Source: Toxotes chatareus
Taxonomy: Eukaryota; Chordata; Actinopteri; Toxotidae
Assembly (NCBI GenBank): GCA_016801885.1
Contig: CM028900.1
Location: 7,905,501 to 7,969,500, forward strand
DNA length: 64,000 bases
Reading direction: 5' to 3'
The notes beneath the pieces were generated by a model. That model ran no database searches and was not told the DNA's origin. It saw only the letters and a program-made list of their open reading frames with translations. Of this stretch, positions 25,960 through 40,100 are shown one piece after another. A program made the position numbers and the translations under genes. Every line of letters begins with the position of its first letter. Positions within the stretch are counted from its first letter, which is position 1.

Positions 25960-27546
25960 CTGTAGATGAAGTTGAGGTTGAGACTAGAGTCTAGCAGCCT
26001 GTGACTGTAAAGCACATGGATCTCCTCCCCATCAAGTTCTCCTTTCTGTCCACTGTATTTTCATCTTCCTCTGTCCTTACCTCTTTCAGCCATCTTTGTC
26101 CTCTTTCATCTCTGCCCCTTACCTGTATTTCATCTTCACCTGTCTTTCTTTCCACCTTATAGCCAAGAGCTCAGAATGTTCAGCGCCCGCTCATGAAACA
26201 AACACTGACTTGCTCGCGCTACTTGTGGTCCCTTTTATTCATGCTCATTTGAACTGAATTATATCACAGGCGCAAACATCCTCACATGCTCTGATTTTTG
26301 TGTATCCTCACAGGCACATAACCCTGTGAAGATCATAATCATGCACTGTGTGTCTTCTCCCTCACACCTTGTTCCTCTCTCTCTTCTTTTTGCTGTACAA
26401 TGCTGTCTTTTCTCCCAGTACATTCAAAGAAACATAAATGGGCAAACTGGCTCAAACACACGCTGGCATGGGTTTTGAACATTCAGATTTGCGGCTTTCT
26501 CACTTGCAGAGTTTGCACACAGGAACAATTCCCGCTATAGTGGTTTCACTGGATTTTCTGATGTCTTTGTTATCTAACTATATGGTATTTTTAAAGATTA
26601 TTTTAAAAAATGGTTTGAACTCTGCCTTGTGAATCTTGGGCTTTGTTCCAAGTGCAAATTGTTTGGCATAGAGCATCTGGCAACAGTATAGCTGGAACAG
26701 TCATATCTCATACTGTAACGTAACAGAGTGCAGCACGCCATATGTACAGATCCCTACGGACTTCAAGGAGAGGATGATTGGTTGTTTGTGTGAGTGTGTG
26801 TGTTGAGTGGTGGAGCTGTACAGTATTTGTGTGTACATGTAAGAGAGAAGCAGAAGAGAGAGAGAGACTGCCGGTTTTGCCGGTACTGTACCTGCTTTAT
26901 CAGTGTAATTACTTTCATTTCATTTCATTAAATCGAGAGGCAGAGGCACTGTTGTTATTTCAACGGCAACGCAAATCCTACCTAATGTCAATCACCAAAT
27001 TCTCACTGTTTTTCTCGATATACAGTCCACAAATTTCAGAATGAGTTACATGTTATCATGTTTGTGAACATGGATGCATGTGTACAAGTGTTTTCGTTTT
27101 TCTCCTTGATTCTGATGCGCAGGGGAGAGCATTAAATCTTGAGGACAATTCTGACTCTCTGTTTCTCGCTGTGTTCTGTAAACAATAGACCCCATAAAAA
27201 TGCTCCTCATTCATTTCAAACACTCCTCACATTCCCTGACTGCTTAATTGATTCTCTTTCTGTGAATATGGTGCAAGTTATTCTATCAACCTGCGTAAAA
27301 TATAATCCTTGTTGAGAGTCTGAAAAAATAAATTAAGACTGTCTTAATGAGGTTGCTTTTTAAGTAGAGAAGAATACAATATTATATTGTGTGGAGGTGT
27401 GTAGTTCCTGAGCATTCCTTTTTTTTCTACCACTTGAAACCTGACTCAAGAAGACGCTTTGGTTAATTGATGTGTTGAGTTATAGTAAAAGGCCTGTTAA
27501 AGTTTGTGAGGAAGGGAAGAGCCTGAAGTCTAGGGCACCAGTAAGA

Positions 27547-27588
27547 CACACACACACACGCACACACACACATACACACACACAAACA
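27547..27588. repeat. imperfect (CA)n repeat
   Basis: A CA dinucleotide run broken by single G, T and A changes. Confidence 0.9.
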
Positions 27589-29724
27589 AGCATAAATATA
27601 CACATGCGCACTCTCATATACATGCATATGCGCTGAAAGGGCAGGATCATAGTAAACCTGCAGTAATCAATAACACATTCTTTCAGTTCACTCTGTGTCT
27701 TTGTCGCTGTCTTTATCTCTGGATCAATCTCTCACTTCATCTTTCAGTTTCTTTAGCACTTTTCTCCTCTTTTAGTTAAATTCATCTTCAAGTGGTCCCC
27801 ACGTAGCTCTTATTAGGTAATGAATTGTTAAATGTAGTTCCCATTGGCTAGCTCGTGTATTCTGCAAATGAGCAAGGAGCTGAAATGCAAGCAGCGGCTT
27901 TTCATTTCCTCTTTCATATTATTTCACAAAGATATGAATTATTGAGGCCTCACAGCAGGAACCCTACTTTGAACTGTGTGATCACTGCCATGTTTCATTA
28001 TCAGATAGTCTATTGGAGAGCTGCTTAGTCAGAAAAGCTTGACTGACCACTCGGCCAAAGGAGGCCAATTGTTCCCACTTTTGGTGATGATAGCCATTTA
28101 ACAGTGCGTGTGACTATGATGCAGGACTCTGTCTAGCCATATTTGTGGGATAGAATGCAACACTCCTGTTGCTTTGATGTTGAAGTGTTTCAGCTTTGCC
28201 AGAGGCAGAACTCTTAGAGAGCACAACAGCGGTTCACAGTGGGGAAGCGTGATGTGGTTTAGGATGAATATAATTGCTTTTATTACCTTACTCTGGATAA
28301 CACCATCCAGCTCCCAGCTCAGCCACTCTCATGTGGGAAATGGTCAGGTCTGGAATTTAATTCTGTGTATTCAGAGGTGACTTTATAAGGGAATCATACA
28401 GGATGGTTATTGCACCATCAAGGATGTAATGAAACTGGCTCAAAGGTGACAACAGTACAGAGGAAGGTCAACTGTTAATATATGATGATCTCCTGCAGTA
28501 CAATATCAGAGTTTACCAGCCGTAGAGGAGACCTGAGACTTCTTTAGTCAAGCTTAGCAGTTTTGGGAGACTCACAAGGACTCTGTGTTTGCTCAAGTCT
28601 CCTTCCACCTATTTTTGCCTTTCTTATCCAGCTTGCCTCCCTTTGTTGGTAAAATACTGAAAACCTTTGGGAGCCAATTTCCTGAGACCAAAGGACAATT
28701 TAGGCCTTTGCTCACAGCTTCACGCACATGTGTGTGCTTGTCTGTCCACGCACGAATGTATACATGAATGTCCATAACAGTTCCTATATAGTAAAAGGGA
28801 GCTACCTATGCACCCATATGCTGCATGTGGCAGTAATTTATACATTAGATTTATTCCTACTTTCACCTTTGTCACTAATTTGCCAACAGCATATTTCTTT
28901 CTTGCAAATCCCGCACCCCCACAAATGAGACGACTAACAGAAAAAGCCCAGTGATCCAAGTATCTCAGCTCCATCCTTAATTCATTAATTTGCTGTTTCC
29001 CTACGGTCAGTCACCCAGAATAATCCATCTGGAAAGTCCAGTGAGCTTTTCCGCCACCAAGCAGAAATGGGATTGTGGATGACTGATCACAAAGCTTACA
29101 CCCACAGAGTCCCACTCTGCGTTAATGTATCAACATGTATGCCTGCACGCGCACACACATACTGTACACACAAAGCTTGACTTAGCCTCTCCTCAATAGC
29201 ACTTAAAACTTACTCACAGTGAAGCCGTGTAGTAATTTCAAACTGACTGTCATGTGTCAAAGAATTGGGCATAGCCCAGCTATGCTTGCAATTACTTTAA
29301 ACGTTCCACACTTCATACTGCATTTTTCACACAATTAGGCATAAGCAGAAGCTCATTCTTTTCATTCACATTTTTTCACTCCATATGTTACGAGTTCTGT
29401 AACTTTATACATACAGCATCCACCCCAAGGTAACGGAGTACAGTAATACCTTGTGTCACTTCCTGAAATTAATTAAGCCTAGTTTAATCAATATTTTATG
29501 CTGAATCGATGATCCCTAGTGTGTACAAGCATACCAGCTCAGCCATTCTGGTCCCTTAAAGATAAACATGTCATATGTGCCATACCTCCTCAGTACCTCT
29601 TAAGAGACACTTGCCAGAGCTCAAACATTTCAGCTAACTTTGCCCAAGTCTCTAAGCAAAGTTGCTGTTTCTGCAACATTTAAGATATTCTCATAATTTG
29701 TCCTCCAAGTGTGATTGTTTGGGT

Positions 29725-29960
29725 GGCTGTGTCTTCAGAGACAGAGGGGGTTGACCATTAATTGCATGGTTGGTGGTTTGATCCCCAGCTTCTCGTCTCC
29801 TCGTGTAAATTTTCCTTCAGCAAGACATTGAACGCCAAGTTGCTCCTAATGGTTAAGACAGTGCCTCACATGGCACTTTTGAGTGTGAATGGATGAATGA
29901 CAGGCAGATTGTAAAGCACTTTGTCTGTTATGTTAGACAAGATATAAGTGGAGTTCATTT
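29725..29960 (+). mobile_element. tRNA-type SINE-like element
   Basis: Contains a B-box-like ggtttgatccc (about 29776-29786). A body typical of a widespread fish SINE follows: 'agcaagacattgaacgccaa', 'ttgctcctaatgg', 'gtgtgaatggatgaatg', then 'attgtaaagcactttg'. The A box is not clear and the 3' tail is diverged, so it is an old copy. Subfamily not assigned. Confidence 0.75.
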
Positions 29961-32654
29961 CCAATTTCCCAAGAATGCTGGGTATGAATATCATTCAGTG
30001 TGCAACCTGGAGGTGGTACAGACAATTTAGAACTTGAAACCATCTTTTTTTTTTTGGCCTGACATTTCTTTTGAAGTAGCAGATGGCCATACATGGGTGG
30101 AAATAAAACTTGATTCTAACCTTGAAAATATAGCATATAATCATTTCCTTTAGAAATAAGACACATAAAACCTCCATTTCCAAGATTGTCTATGGTTGCT
30201 TAATTCTAGACTTTGCCTGGTAATGGTAAGCAGAGACTCTCTCCTTTGTTAGGAGTTGCTCCCAATACTCCACATTTTAAATGGTGCCCCCCACCCCCCA
30301 CCACCCCACCCTTCCAAACTGTGATAATTGATGTATTTCCCATAAAGGAGTGGTAATTAAGATAATGAGATTTTCAGAAGCAAGCACTGCATGCCAAAAT
30401 GAGGGGGAGCATGTTTCTTGACTGGTTCACTTTAGCTTTATAAATTTTCCTTTCCATCCTCTCTCCTGTTTTATTCTCTTCATTTCATGAGCTTATTTTC
30501 TGTCTATTAATGTCTGCCTCCTATCTGTGTCCTCCTTACCACATCTGCTTCCCCTCTCGACTCCCATCCACAGCTTGTCCTCATTTGTTTGCCTAGTGCA
30601 TAATTAGGTATAGGATCACCCATTGTGTAATTATGTATAGCAGTTTGATATGTAATTAAAATTGTATCAGTATCCAGTGTAATTTGTGCTGTGTGATTAC
30701 CTATTAACAGTGCAAACAGTTGTGCCTAAAACCCCATGACCGCCCCTCTCATAGATGTCACAGTGCTTCTCTGTCAGTATTTACATAACAGCAGGTCCTA
30801 CAGCTCAGCAAAAAGCACTCTATTCAGATCTACTCATAATTAACATTTACTCCTTGGTCTGCAGCGCCTCACATGAAAACTTCTTTCTGACAGCTTGAGT
30901 AATTGTTAAACATGTTATCATTCAGCCTTAAACCGCTTTACAAGACCATGCACTCTACGTCAGAGAAGACCACACACTTTGTGCTGAATGACTCAGAACA
31001 GCATTGCATACTTGTAAATACAGGCACCAAAACAGAGCAGGCCTTTCAAACAGATAGTTAGAAAGGTCTTATAATAAAGCAAAAGAAAAGGGCTTGTGAG
31101 AACACTCTAAAGAAACATCTTAATGAAAGCACCGGGCTACAAACTGGCCTGTATAAGCCGCCTTTGCAAATTCACCACTAAATAATTAGACGTGCCTGAA
31201 AGGTCTGCTGTTGGGAGTAGCCCCTGTTTTTATTCACGGGGTTTTTTTCACGGCTGGTTTAGGATGTGCAGAATAAGTGTTTGTCTCCCTCTATGCATAT
31301 GATTGTATGCGGTATATGTGCTTGCTTGTGTGTGTCTCTGTGTAGTGTGCTGCTGTGTACATGGTCAAAGGTCACACCCTTCTTATCTGACCTAATGAAT
31401 GGAATTCATGGAGCTATTACCGTAAATAAATGCATTAACTATACACAAAGATGTACCTGCGGGGCCTACATACTCCTCTACATATCTAGTGTAATTAGAA
31501 TGGTCAAGTCAAACGTGGGTTATAAGGAGTTTAACATGCCCTGATTTTTGCTCATGATGTAATTGCACATCGACAAAAGCATGTGTTAAAGGTTTGAATG
31601 TATCACAGCATATGTCAAACTCAAAGTGTTAAAACCATCAGAGAAAGAACGTGCACAGCTTCTTTTATATAAAGGGGAGCACAAATATCACTGTAATTTT
31701 GTAGCTGTTGAAGTATAAGTTAAAACATATAAGCCAGTCTGACTGCCTCATTGGTTCCAGCTGTGCTAATATTTGTCATAAAGTAGGAGGTCCTGGTCTA
31801 CACAGCACACCAACATAAATACAAGTCAAAAAAATTCTCTGTAACGAAACAAAAACTCAATACTTTCTTATAGCTGAACTAAAACTATATGCATTCAGCA
31901 AGACAGCATGGTGGCTTGACATAGGGTGAGACGTTGCACAACGAGTGCCTTGCACCCTCGTACGAAAGGTGTAGCATCCTGGTGAGAGGCACTGATCCGA
32001 GTGCTCATTGGTCAAACAGCTACTTCAAGAGCACATCTGCAAGGAAAAAATGCACATATACAAGTAAATAGATTTTAAAGATAAATCAAGGTAGCCTTGA
32101 ACTCTTGTTTATGCATATACAATAGTCCCAGCAATACTTTGATGCAGTTTGTTCTTTGATCTCCTCACCAACATTTGCCAACATAGTGAAGGGCTCTCTC
32201 TTGTCCTTCACTATAGTGAGATGCTTTTGAGCAGAGATTAAACCCCCAGCTGATCCATTGGAGCTGCTTAGTGGCCAGTGGTATCAAGTTATGCTGTACT
32301 GGACCATGTAAGTGTGATGACAGGCATGGTTAAAAATGAAAAGCATTCAAAAATCAAAAAAACTCTATCTCTGAAAGACATGTAAGTTCCACATGATCAA
32401 AACATTTCATCCCTCATGTAGACACGGCTTTCCCCTTGCGTTCCTGTTCAGACATGTACATACAAGACCCTCTTTCTGTTCTCTTAACCCTTAAACTCTA
32501 AAGTGCTTAGTGTTTCTTGCAGAACACACAAACGCTTTTAACAACAATAAAACTGCTGCATTCCCCAGAGGTGGGACTTCAGCAGCAGGTCTGACATCCA
32601 CCGTATGGATGATTAGCATCATTAGAGCATCAGCTGCTCCCTCTCACTCACTCA

Positions 32655-32656
<2 letters not shown>

Positions 32657-32685
<29 letters not shown>
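32657..32685. repeat. (CA)n microsatellite
   Basis: About 29 bp of CA repeat after a short (CTCA)n lead-in; about 410 bp upstream of the third exon. Confidence 0.95.
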
Positions 32686-32688
<3 letters not shown>

Positions 32689-33093
32689 CCATGATGGCTC
32701 TTCAAATACCTAACACTCATGCAGATTAAATAGTGACTTGTTCTCAGCAACACTGTGATTTATTTATTATTTGAAGTAGGTCAAATTAATGGAACCCAAG
32801 ATGTATGGACACTAAAGAGCAGTGTGTCTGCAAAGATGCAAAGAGCAAGTAGAGAATTTATTAATTTGTAATAGGAGGGAGGGTATAGATAATGTCTGTC
32901 CATACTTTCTGCTTAAATACTAACAAACCTATGTACAACAGGGGATATACAGAAAGTACTGTGGAACAAATGGAAAAGAGGAACATTGTGAAATAAGTGA
33001 AAAAATAACAGAGTCGGAAATTCAGTGATAGTTTGCATGAATTGGTGGTTTGTCTTGTATCATATTTAAATTATGTCTTTTCTCCTTTTTCAG

Positions 33094-33168
33094 CTCCTTT
33101 GACCGACAAGCCTCCAAAGATCCTATTTCCCTCGGAAAACAAGATTAGCAATATGGAGCTGCAGCTAG
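33094..33168 (+). CDS. il1rapl1: IL1RAPL1-like receptor, small exon (Ig2-Ig3 linker)
   Basis: A 75-nt exon, phase 1 at both ends. Two bases complete an Ala codon from the previous exon, 24 codons follow, and one base is left over. The peptide is APLTDKPPKILFPSEN followed by KISNMELQLG, with the last Gly split across the next intron. TDKPPK...FP.E and the terminal QLG are hallmarks of this linker in IL1RAPL1 and IL1RAPL2. The acceptor is ctcctttttcag|CT with a good pyrimidine tract, and the donor is CTAG|gtaagagc. Being a multiple of three with matching phases, it could be skipped without frameshift. The next exon, carrying the Ig3 core (..NLTC..), is not in the window. Confidence 0.88.
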
Positions 33169-36100
33169 GTAAGAGCATCATGGGATTTCCTCCAGCTGCA
33201 GTCTGTACTATCTGTGTCATTTCCAAATGACAGGAAATGGATGATTTTTCAAATCCTCCTGAACACACCTGCAGGCGATGAGCACAGATTGATGATGGCA
33301 CTTTTATTTGCCGGAGGAACAGAAAAAGACCAAAAAAAAAACTATTGTAGAAGTGTCTTCCACATATGCAAATGGTGGGTGCTAATGTCCCTAAGGCTGT
33401 TTTGTCAACAATGGAGAGCCCATATGGTGCCAGAGTTCCATACGCTGGCTCGCCACATGGAGCGGCAGCCGCTTTCTGTTGCAGTTGTTTGTCTTCTTTG
33501 ACATGGGGTCACGCTGGGTCTATCGTGTGCATACGTGCGTGAGTGACTATATGCACGTGGTTGTGTTTGTTTTGTTATGTTTTTTTTTTCTGTGACAGCA
33601 TATTGCTTGATTTCTGGGCACAGTGCGCTGTCCACATGGTGCTTGCCGCTCTGTGAATGGCTAATGTGTCTGTCATGGTGAAGCCAATGGGACAAGACTG
33701 AGAAGTCTGGAAGGCAGAGAAGGACTGGATGAGTATGTGACAGAAAGGGAGGGGGTTGGGGACAGAGACAAAGAAGGTGCAATGATTCTCAGAGCAGTTA
33801 TCTTTTGTCTGTCTGATGCTATTGGAACCCAGGTATAGTTCATTTAATGCCTCCACGGTTGGCTGATCAAGAGTGAAATATTGCTGCTGTTGATAAACTG
33901 ACAAGCACAGCCTCATGTTAGCATACTCACACCCATGCATGAACAGGTTGCACAATGCTGGCAGGCCCTTCAGCTATTGGTTTGTCTTTATCTTGATCCT
34001 GCTGGATTTTAAGGAAAGTGTTGGCTTGTCCTTTGAAGCTGTCTCACAATTATTTGAAACCTCACTGTCAGTTCTGTCTTACGTTTTCTTTGCGAGTGTG
34101 CATGCAGGCTTGTTTTACTGTATTCACAGCGTGGACAAAATCAGTGCAGCAAAGGCAATGTCCTGACTTTTAGACTCTGGTTTTGATCAGTCTCCCAAAA
34201 CATGCATTTCCCATGTATGAACAATTTCCTTGATGCAATTCAATAACATCCTTTTGCCTGAGAAATCTATGTGTCTTTCAAACTCTTGTAATGCAGTTTC
34301 TCTCTAAGCCTTGGCCAAGATAAGCCAGGTGACAACACAAGGTTTATGTGTTTTAGATTTAACAAAACTTGCTCCAGAGCCACAGAAGACATTATTCAAC
34401 TGTTTCCACAGCCTAGTTAGTACCCCAAATGACTTGTCAGCTGATCAAGATGCGTAAAAATAGTGGAGCTGCCCTTTAATATTATGGCACATGAGGGCTT
34501 AGCACCACTATTGTAAAAAGAGTCCCAGGCAGTTCAGAGAAGAGGAGGAAGAAAAAGTAAGTGTGATGTCATGCAGCGAGCCCCCACAGACTCCCAGCAG
34601 AATATCTAAAGCACAGAGACACCGAGGTAAATATTTTACAGCAGGCTCCATTTTGTGTGCAGAAAAGTTGTCTCTCCCTCCAGACGAGAGTTTCTCTTTT
34701 ATTTAGCTTTATTTATTTATTCTCCTCTTCCTTAATATTTGTTGAGTCATGCCCTAAGCAGCTTTATGGAGCAACGTGGCAGATTTATAGTAGCCAGAAC
34801 GTGCACAGAGAGAGGCTGGTCCCTTATGGCAAGTGGGAGAGAGAAAGAGAGGGAAAGAGATGGGATCCAGTGGAGGCCAAGGGATGGGCAGTAAAATCAG
34901 AGCGGTAAGCAGAGAGATAAATCTGCAACACTGCCGGGAAACACACAGCCACGTTATCTCCTATGCTGCTGCGACCAGAGCAGGTATCAGACAGCCGCCA
35001 TTACAGCTAGCCTTACGCACCAGGCACACACACAGACATAAATAAAACACACGTTACATAAACTCTTACAGAAGACATGCAGTCAGGATGTAATGGAAAG
35101 CCAATGTGGATGATGCAGAGAGAAGGACACAGAAGTCCATGAAACTGAAAGCAAAAAACTGATGGCATCAGGGTGGTCAGAGAAGCAGGAGGGATATCAG
35201 GGAAAAGACGGGAAAAATGGGCAGCGGCATCATGGAGGAGGGGGGTCTTGTCATCCCCTCCCCCATGTGGTCCCTTTTTGCTGAAGACCCAAAAATCCCA
35301 CAGCTATAGACCCACACTGCACCCCAAGTCCACCACCAAATAGTAGCAAGTGTGTGTGTGTGTTGTTCTCATCACAGATCTACAAGGTATCAGGGCTTAA
35401 GGAGTCCCTAGGGATGTGTGCCAGTGTGAATGCAAAAAGAAGGCCTGCAAATATTACTTCAGGACAACTTGACATTTTCTATGGAGTTTGCAAAGGAAAC
35501 AAAATCAAGCTTGTGTAGGATGGCTTGGATCTTGTCAGTAGTCATCCAGTTTTTCTTTTGCCAGATTTACTTCTGTCCCCCAGTGGTGAGTTGGTGCAGT
35601 CCACTTTAACTTCTTCCAGAACAGGGGGATGATTCATATTGCAGGGTTTGAATTTGTGTCTATGTGTTAGTGGGAAACACACACACGTACATAATGTGAC
35701 ATATTACACATAGCGCCAAATTTAACACACACAGACTCACTGACTTGGTGTTGATTCCCTGGGGATGATTTGCGGTCCCAGAGGGGGGAGAGATTCAACT
35801 CACGCTTACGCAGCACTCCACTTTGAGCATCTCTCTGTCTCACTAGCTCTCCCTGTTCGCCATACGCACACAGATATCCCCTCCGCACACAACACTTGGG
35901 ATGGGTAGGTCACACACATGCTTGCAGAGCAGTCCTGAGTAACCGTAGGATAATTGTAACTGATAGAGGATTTTACTGTCCCCCAAAGCCAGCAGATGGG
36001 TGCACTCTAGTGGAAAGGAATTAGAATCCATTATTTCAGAGAGCAGGACCCAACAGCATGGGATGGGCAGCAAGAGAATAGCTGACTCTTAAACCTACTT

Positions 36101-37053
36101 CATTTCAACATAGACTCTACAGAAGCACAAACCCAGCTACTGTGCACGCACACACACACGCATTCTCACACTGCACACAGTCAATGGTGGCCATCTGTAA
36201 TGGCCCGAAACTGAAAGATGCTGACGTTCCCAATTTTCCCAGTGTTTTAGAAATATGTTTTTGACAAGCTCAGAAAATAGGCAGGCAGTGTGGATGTCCC
36301 ACTCTGATCCCACTCTTTCCTTCTTCACCAGTTACCTCCATCTTCTTCCTGGAAAATTTGGAAACATCCGTCTGCTGGACCAAACAATAACATGGTCTGA
36401 TTTAACTTTAATTAAATCACTGCAGTTAGTGAATTCACTAATGTGAGTCCAAAGTAAGTACGTGCTGGGCTTTCGTCTAGAGTGTAATGAACTTTGACAC
36501 ACAAATTTGTACGCTGACCGATCACAAACCATCTGACCTCTGATGGAACAGAGACCCAGACAATCCTAAATTTAAGAAGAAATATTAACTATGATGCTCC
36601 AACCGATTTTATATAACTTGTCTCCGCTGCAGTATAAACTGCCCCACGGTGGAGATGTGGCATGGCTTGCATCATGAGACAAGAGTTGATGGTACAAGCA
36701 AGTCTCTTAAATAAACAGTGTTAACCTGTCATACAGTTAATGACAAGGCATCTAGCTTTTTCATTGGCACTACACTGTTTGGCTGACGCCTATGTGATAT
36801 TGTTACCTAAAAACTGAAATAGTGAAGCAGTGAGGTGTACCAGCAATATCCACAAGCTTTATTCCCCCTATATAAAGGCCTATACTAGGAACCCTACCTA
36901 ACACACCTCACTTTTCCTCCTTGTCTTTGTTTTGCTCCTTATCCATGTACTTGCTACCTCCCTGTCTTTTTTCTGTTTGTTCCTACATCCTTTTATCCCC
37001 ACCTTTATTGTCTCCTCACTGCCTCTTCTATTGACCTCTCCTCTTATTTGATT

Positions 37054-37111
37054 CAATTCTATTCTTTTCTTTTCTATTCTCTTCTATCCTATTCTATTCT
37101 GTTCTATTCTC
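37054..37111. repeat. degenerate (TTCTA)n repeat
   Basis: Units of attct/ttcta with substitutions. Such pentamers can also be the tail of fish retroelements, but no element body was recognised upstream. Confidence 0.85.
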
Positions 37112-40100
37112 TCCGCGTCTGCAACAGTGAAGACATTCTTGATTTTGAACACGCAGCTGTGACACCAAACGTGTCACCTTTCCATGGAGAAGGGTGAAAT
37201 TGAAATTGACATTGCTCTGGAGAGTTACTAAAGGTCAACACAGAGTCACTCCACTAAATTACTCTGTCTCCCTCTCTCTTGGTCTTTTTCAGTCTGTAAC
37301 ACAGACACTTTTTCATTCCCTCACTTGAACGCCATGTCTCTGACAGTTCCTCTCACTCACTCTCACCTCAGTTCCTGTCAGCACAGACATGCATGAAAGT
37401 ATTTGTAGAAACATGGTCATAGTGGTTTACTTACATGTTTGAGTTTGTGTGTCAGGGTTGGTGATCGGACAGATAATCCATGAAAAAGACAAGATTGTGT
37501 GGTCCAACCTGAGGATTTGATGGTCACATTACTCATCTATGCAAAGAAATCTATTGAGAACAGAACTGAGCAAGTACGTGTATCGATATCTTTTAAGGGG
37601 AAGGGCCACAAAGGACTTTCTCAGTTGGCTCTGTCTATGTAGTTAATTTTTTGTGATAAATGACATACTTATAGTTTAACACACAGGGAAAAATCACACA
37701 GAGAGCCAGCCTTTAAAGGTCACACTGCAGATACATGGAACTTTTTTTTGTGTGTGTCGTCATTCAATTTGTTTGCAGTCCCACAGTGACCCAGCGTTAA
37801 GTAACCCATGGTGACCAGTATGGTAACTAGTGTGTCAGAGAAACAAAGCTAAATGTTTAAGTGTGTGAACGGTCGTCATTAATCACTGAGTCTGGGGCTG
37901 AGAGCAGGAGTCTGCAGTATGATAAATGAACTAACAGGGCCTCTACACATGCCTAACAGGAAAGGGAGAGGGAGGAAAGCAGGGATTGAGAAAGTACACA
38001 GAGTGAGACACAGAAACAGGACCACATAGCAGGCAATAAAGACTGACACAACACCCCACTGTGCATCACATACAGCTTGTTTATTTCTGCCTTGACATTA
38101 CTCCACCATCCAGTGAAACTGGTAAGAAGACGCAAGAGAGGCGTAAGCTCCGTCTTCATCCGTACCAGGTTGTTGGTTATTTTTTCTCAGAGGCACAAGT
38201 TGACTGTCAGGCGCTGTCTCCGAGTGGCTGTAGTTTTGGAGGCATGTCCAGCGCTGTTGCTTTTACTAGACCTTATCAGCAGCTGAATCAGCTGCAGAGG
38301 CAGCCGGTGAGAAAAAGCTGTCTGACCAGCTACTCAACCCAGTGAATCAGTGATTTCACCCATTTACTGAGACTTCTCCTTAGTTTTTGCCTTTTCTTCT
38401 TCCACAGGCGGCACATAACAGCAGTACAAAGCAAAGCAAAACGTTTACAGTGACAGTGTGAACTTCATATCAAACATTCCAATTTCTGTCCAATTTAGTC
38501 TGCAAAGGATAGCCTTATATTTGAGTCCTATTTCATTTAATTCATCCAACTTTCTTGTGTACTCACAAGTCCTGGAGGCAGGGAAAGTATTTAATAAGGG
38601 TTTATATGAAGGTTCAGATCACAACATGACTGTCTGTGATTCTCCAAAAGTTACATCTCAGCCCAGTCCTCTACCTGTACTCTAGCACTTAAAGACCTGC
38701 AAGAAATGAGTCCACACACTAATGAAATGTGAAAAAGGTATTAATTAAATTAAACTTAACAACTTATAGTGAAAGATGGAAATATCAGGCATCAATGGTT
38801 TTAAGCGTGTGTGGATGATTAAAGTATAGGCGGTAGAAGTATAGGAAAATGACACAAAAGGAGGCTAATTTAAAGTCAAGGCCACGTGGAAGGATGTTCT
38901 GGCTGCCCGGCCGCAAAAAACAAGTCCAAGGATGGCAGCCTTTTTATATTCTTGGGCCACTCCTCCAGGTGCAGCCAACCAACTCTGACGGACCTCTTAA
39001 CACTGGCACTCCTGGAAGAGAACTCAAGAAAGGTAAATAGGAGAGAGGGATAGAGAGATGCAGTCACAATAGAAAAAATTCACTGAATCTAACCTTTAAA
39101 TATAAATCTCAACTGATTTACAAATCTCAGTAATAAAACAATAAATTGCTTTTACAAGACTTTAAGTCTTATTGCAGTGGCATGAAAGGTGATGAATTGT
39201 CGTGTTTACGTCTTTAATGCTTTTTGAAATAGAAAACACCAACTGCTAACTTGTTATTTCCTGTCACGTACATGCAGAATGTGAATGCACGTTGGCTGTC
39301 AGCTGATTGTCTGCGGAAGCCTTTGCTGTATATTCAAGTGCTACTTAGGAGATGTGAGGCGACGTGAGGTGACGCATCAGTCCGTTTTCATCAGCACTTT
39401 CTGTTTGGTGTGTCACGTCCATGAGATCTGCCCTCAACATGGGCAACAGATCTGCTTTGTCTCTCCCTGTCCTGAGCTCAACTTTATGCTTTCTGTCAGT
39501 GTGCGTATTCAGTTATGTCATTTATGTCAGTGGTTGTGCATGCATGTCTCTGTGTGTTTGCCAGTATTAATAACACAACCATTATTCAGGGGGCCCCAAG
39601 CAGTTGCGTTAAATCAGACACTGATAAGAGTTTATCCACCTTTTAAGCCAAGGGATGTCTTCAAAGAGAGATGATTTAGGTAATGGTAGCTTTTACCTCT
39701 TCTGCCTCTGATGCTCAGGCCCACTGACAGGTAATCAAAGAGAAGGTGCATCCCACTCATCCCTGCATCACTCTGTATTTGATACAATAAGGGCAGACAG
39801 GAGCAAGGGGTAGACATAATGAGACCCGTCTCCTTTTCAGAGGATCTCTGCTTCCAGAAACTGCCCTTTCATCCTCTTCCTTCAGTCATTGTTGCCTGTG
39901 TTTGGTCAGGTCAGGGGATATCATCTAAAAGAACAACTTGACATAAAGACTGCATTCATAAAATGCAGTGAAAATTGAGTAAATGACCCATTTGGCAAAA
40001 AGAGATGGATGGACAATAATAAGAACGGATGGAGAAGTGGGAAAAGAAAGATGAGGCTAGAGAGAGATGGAAGGGAAAGGGGCGAGGGAGCTGGAACTGG

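Noticed and set aside
31900..32030. Possible SINE ('cagcatggtggcttgacata')
   Set aside because: The opening resembles a common fish repeat head, but the following sequence does not continue it and no B box is present.
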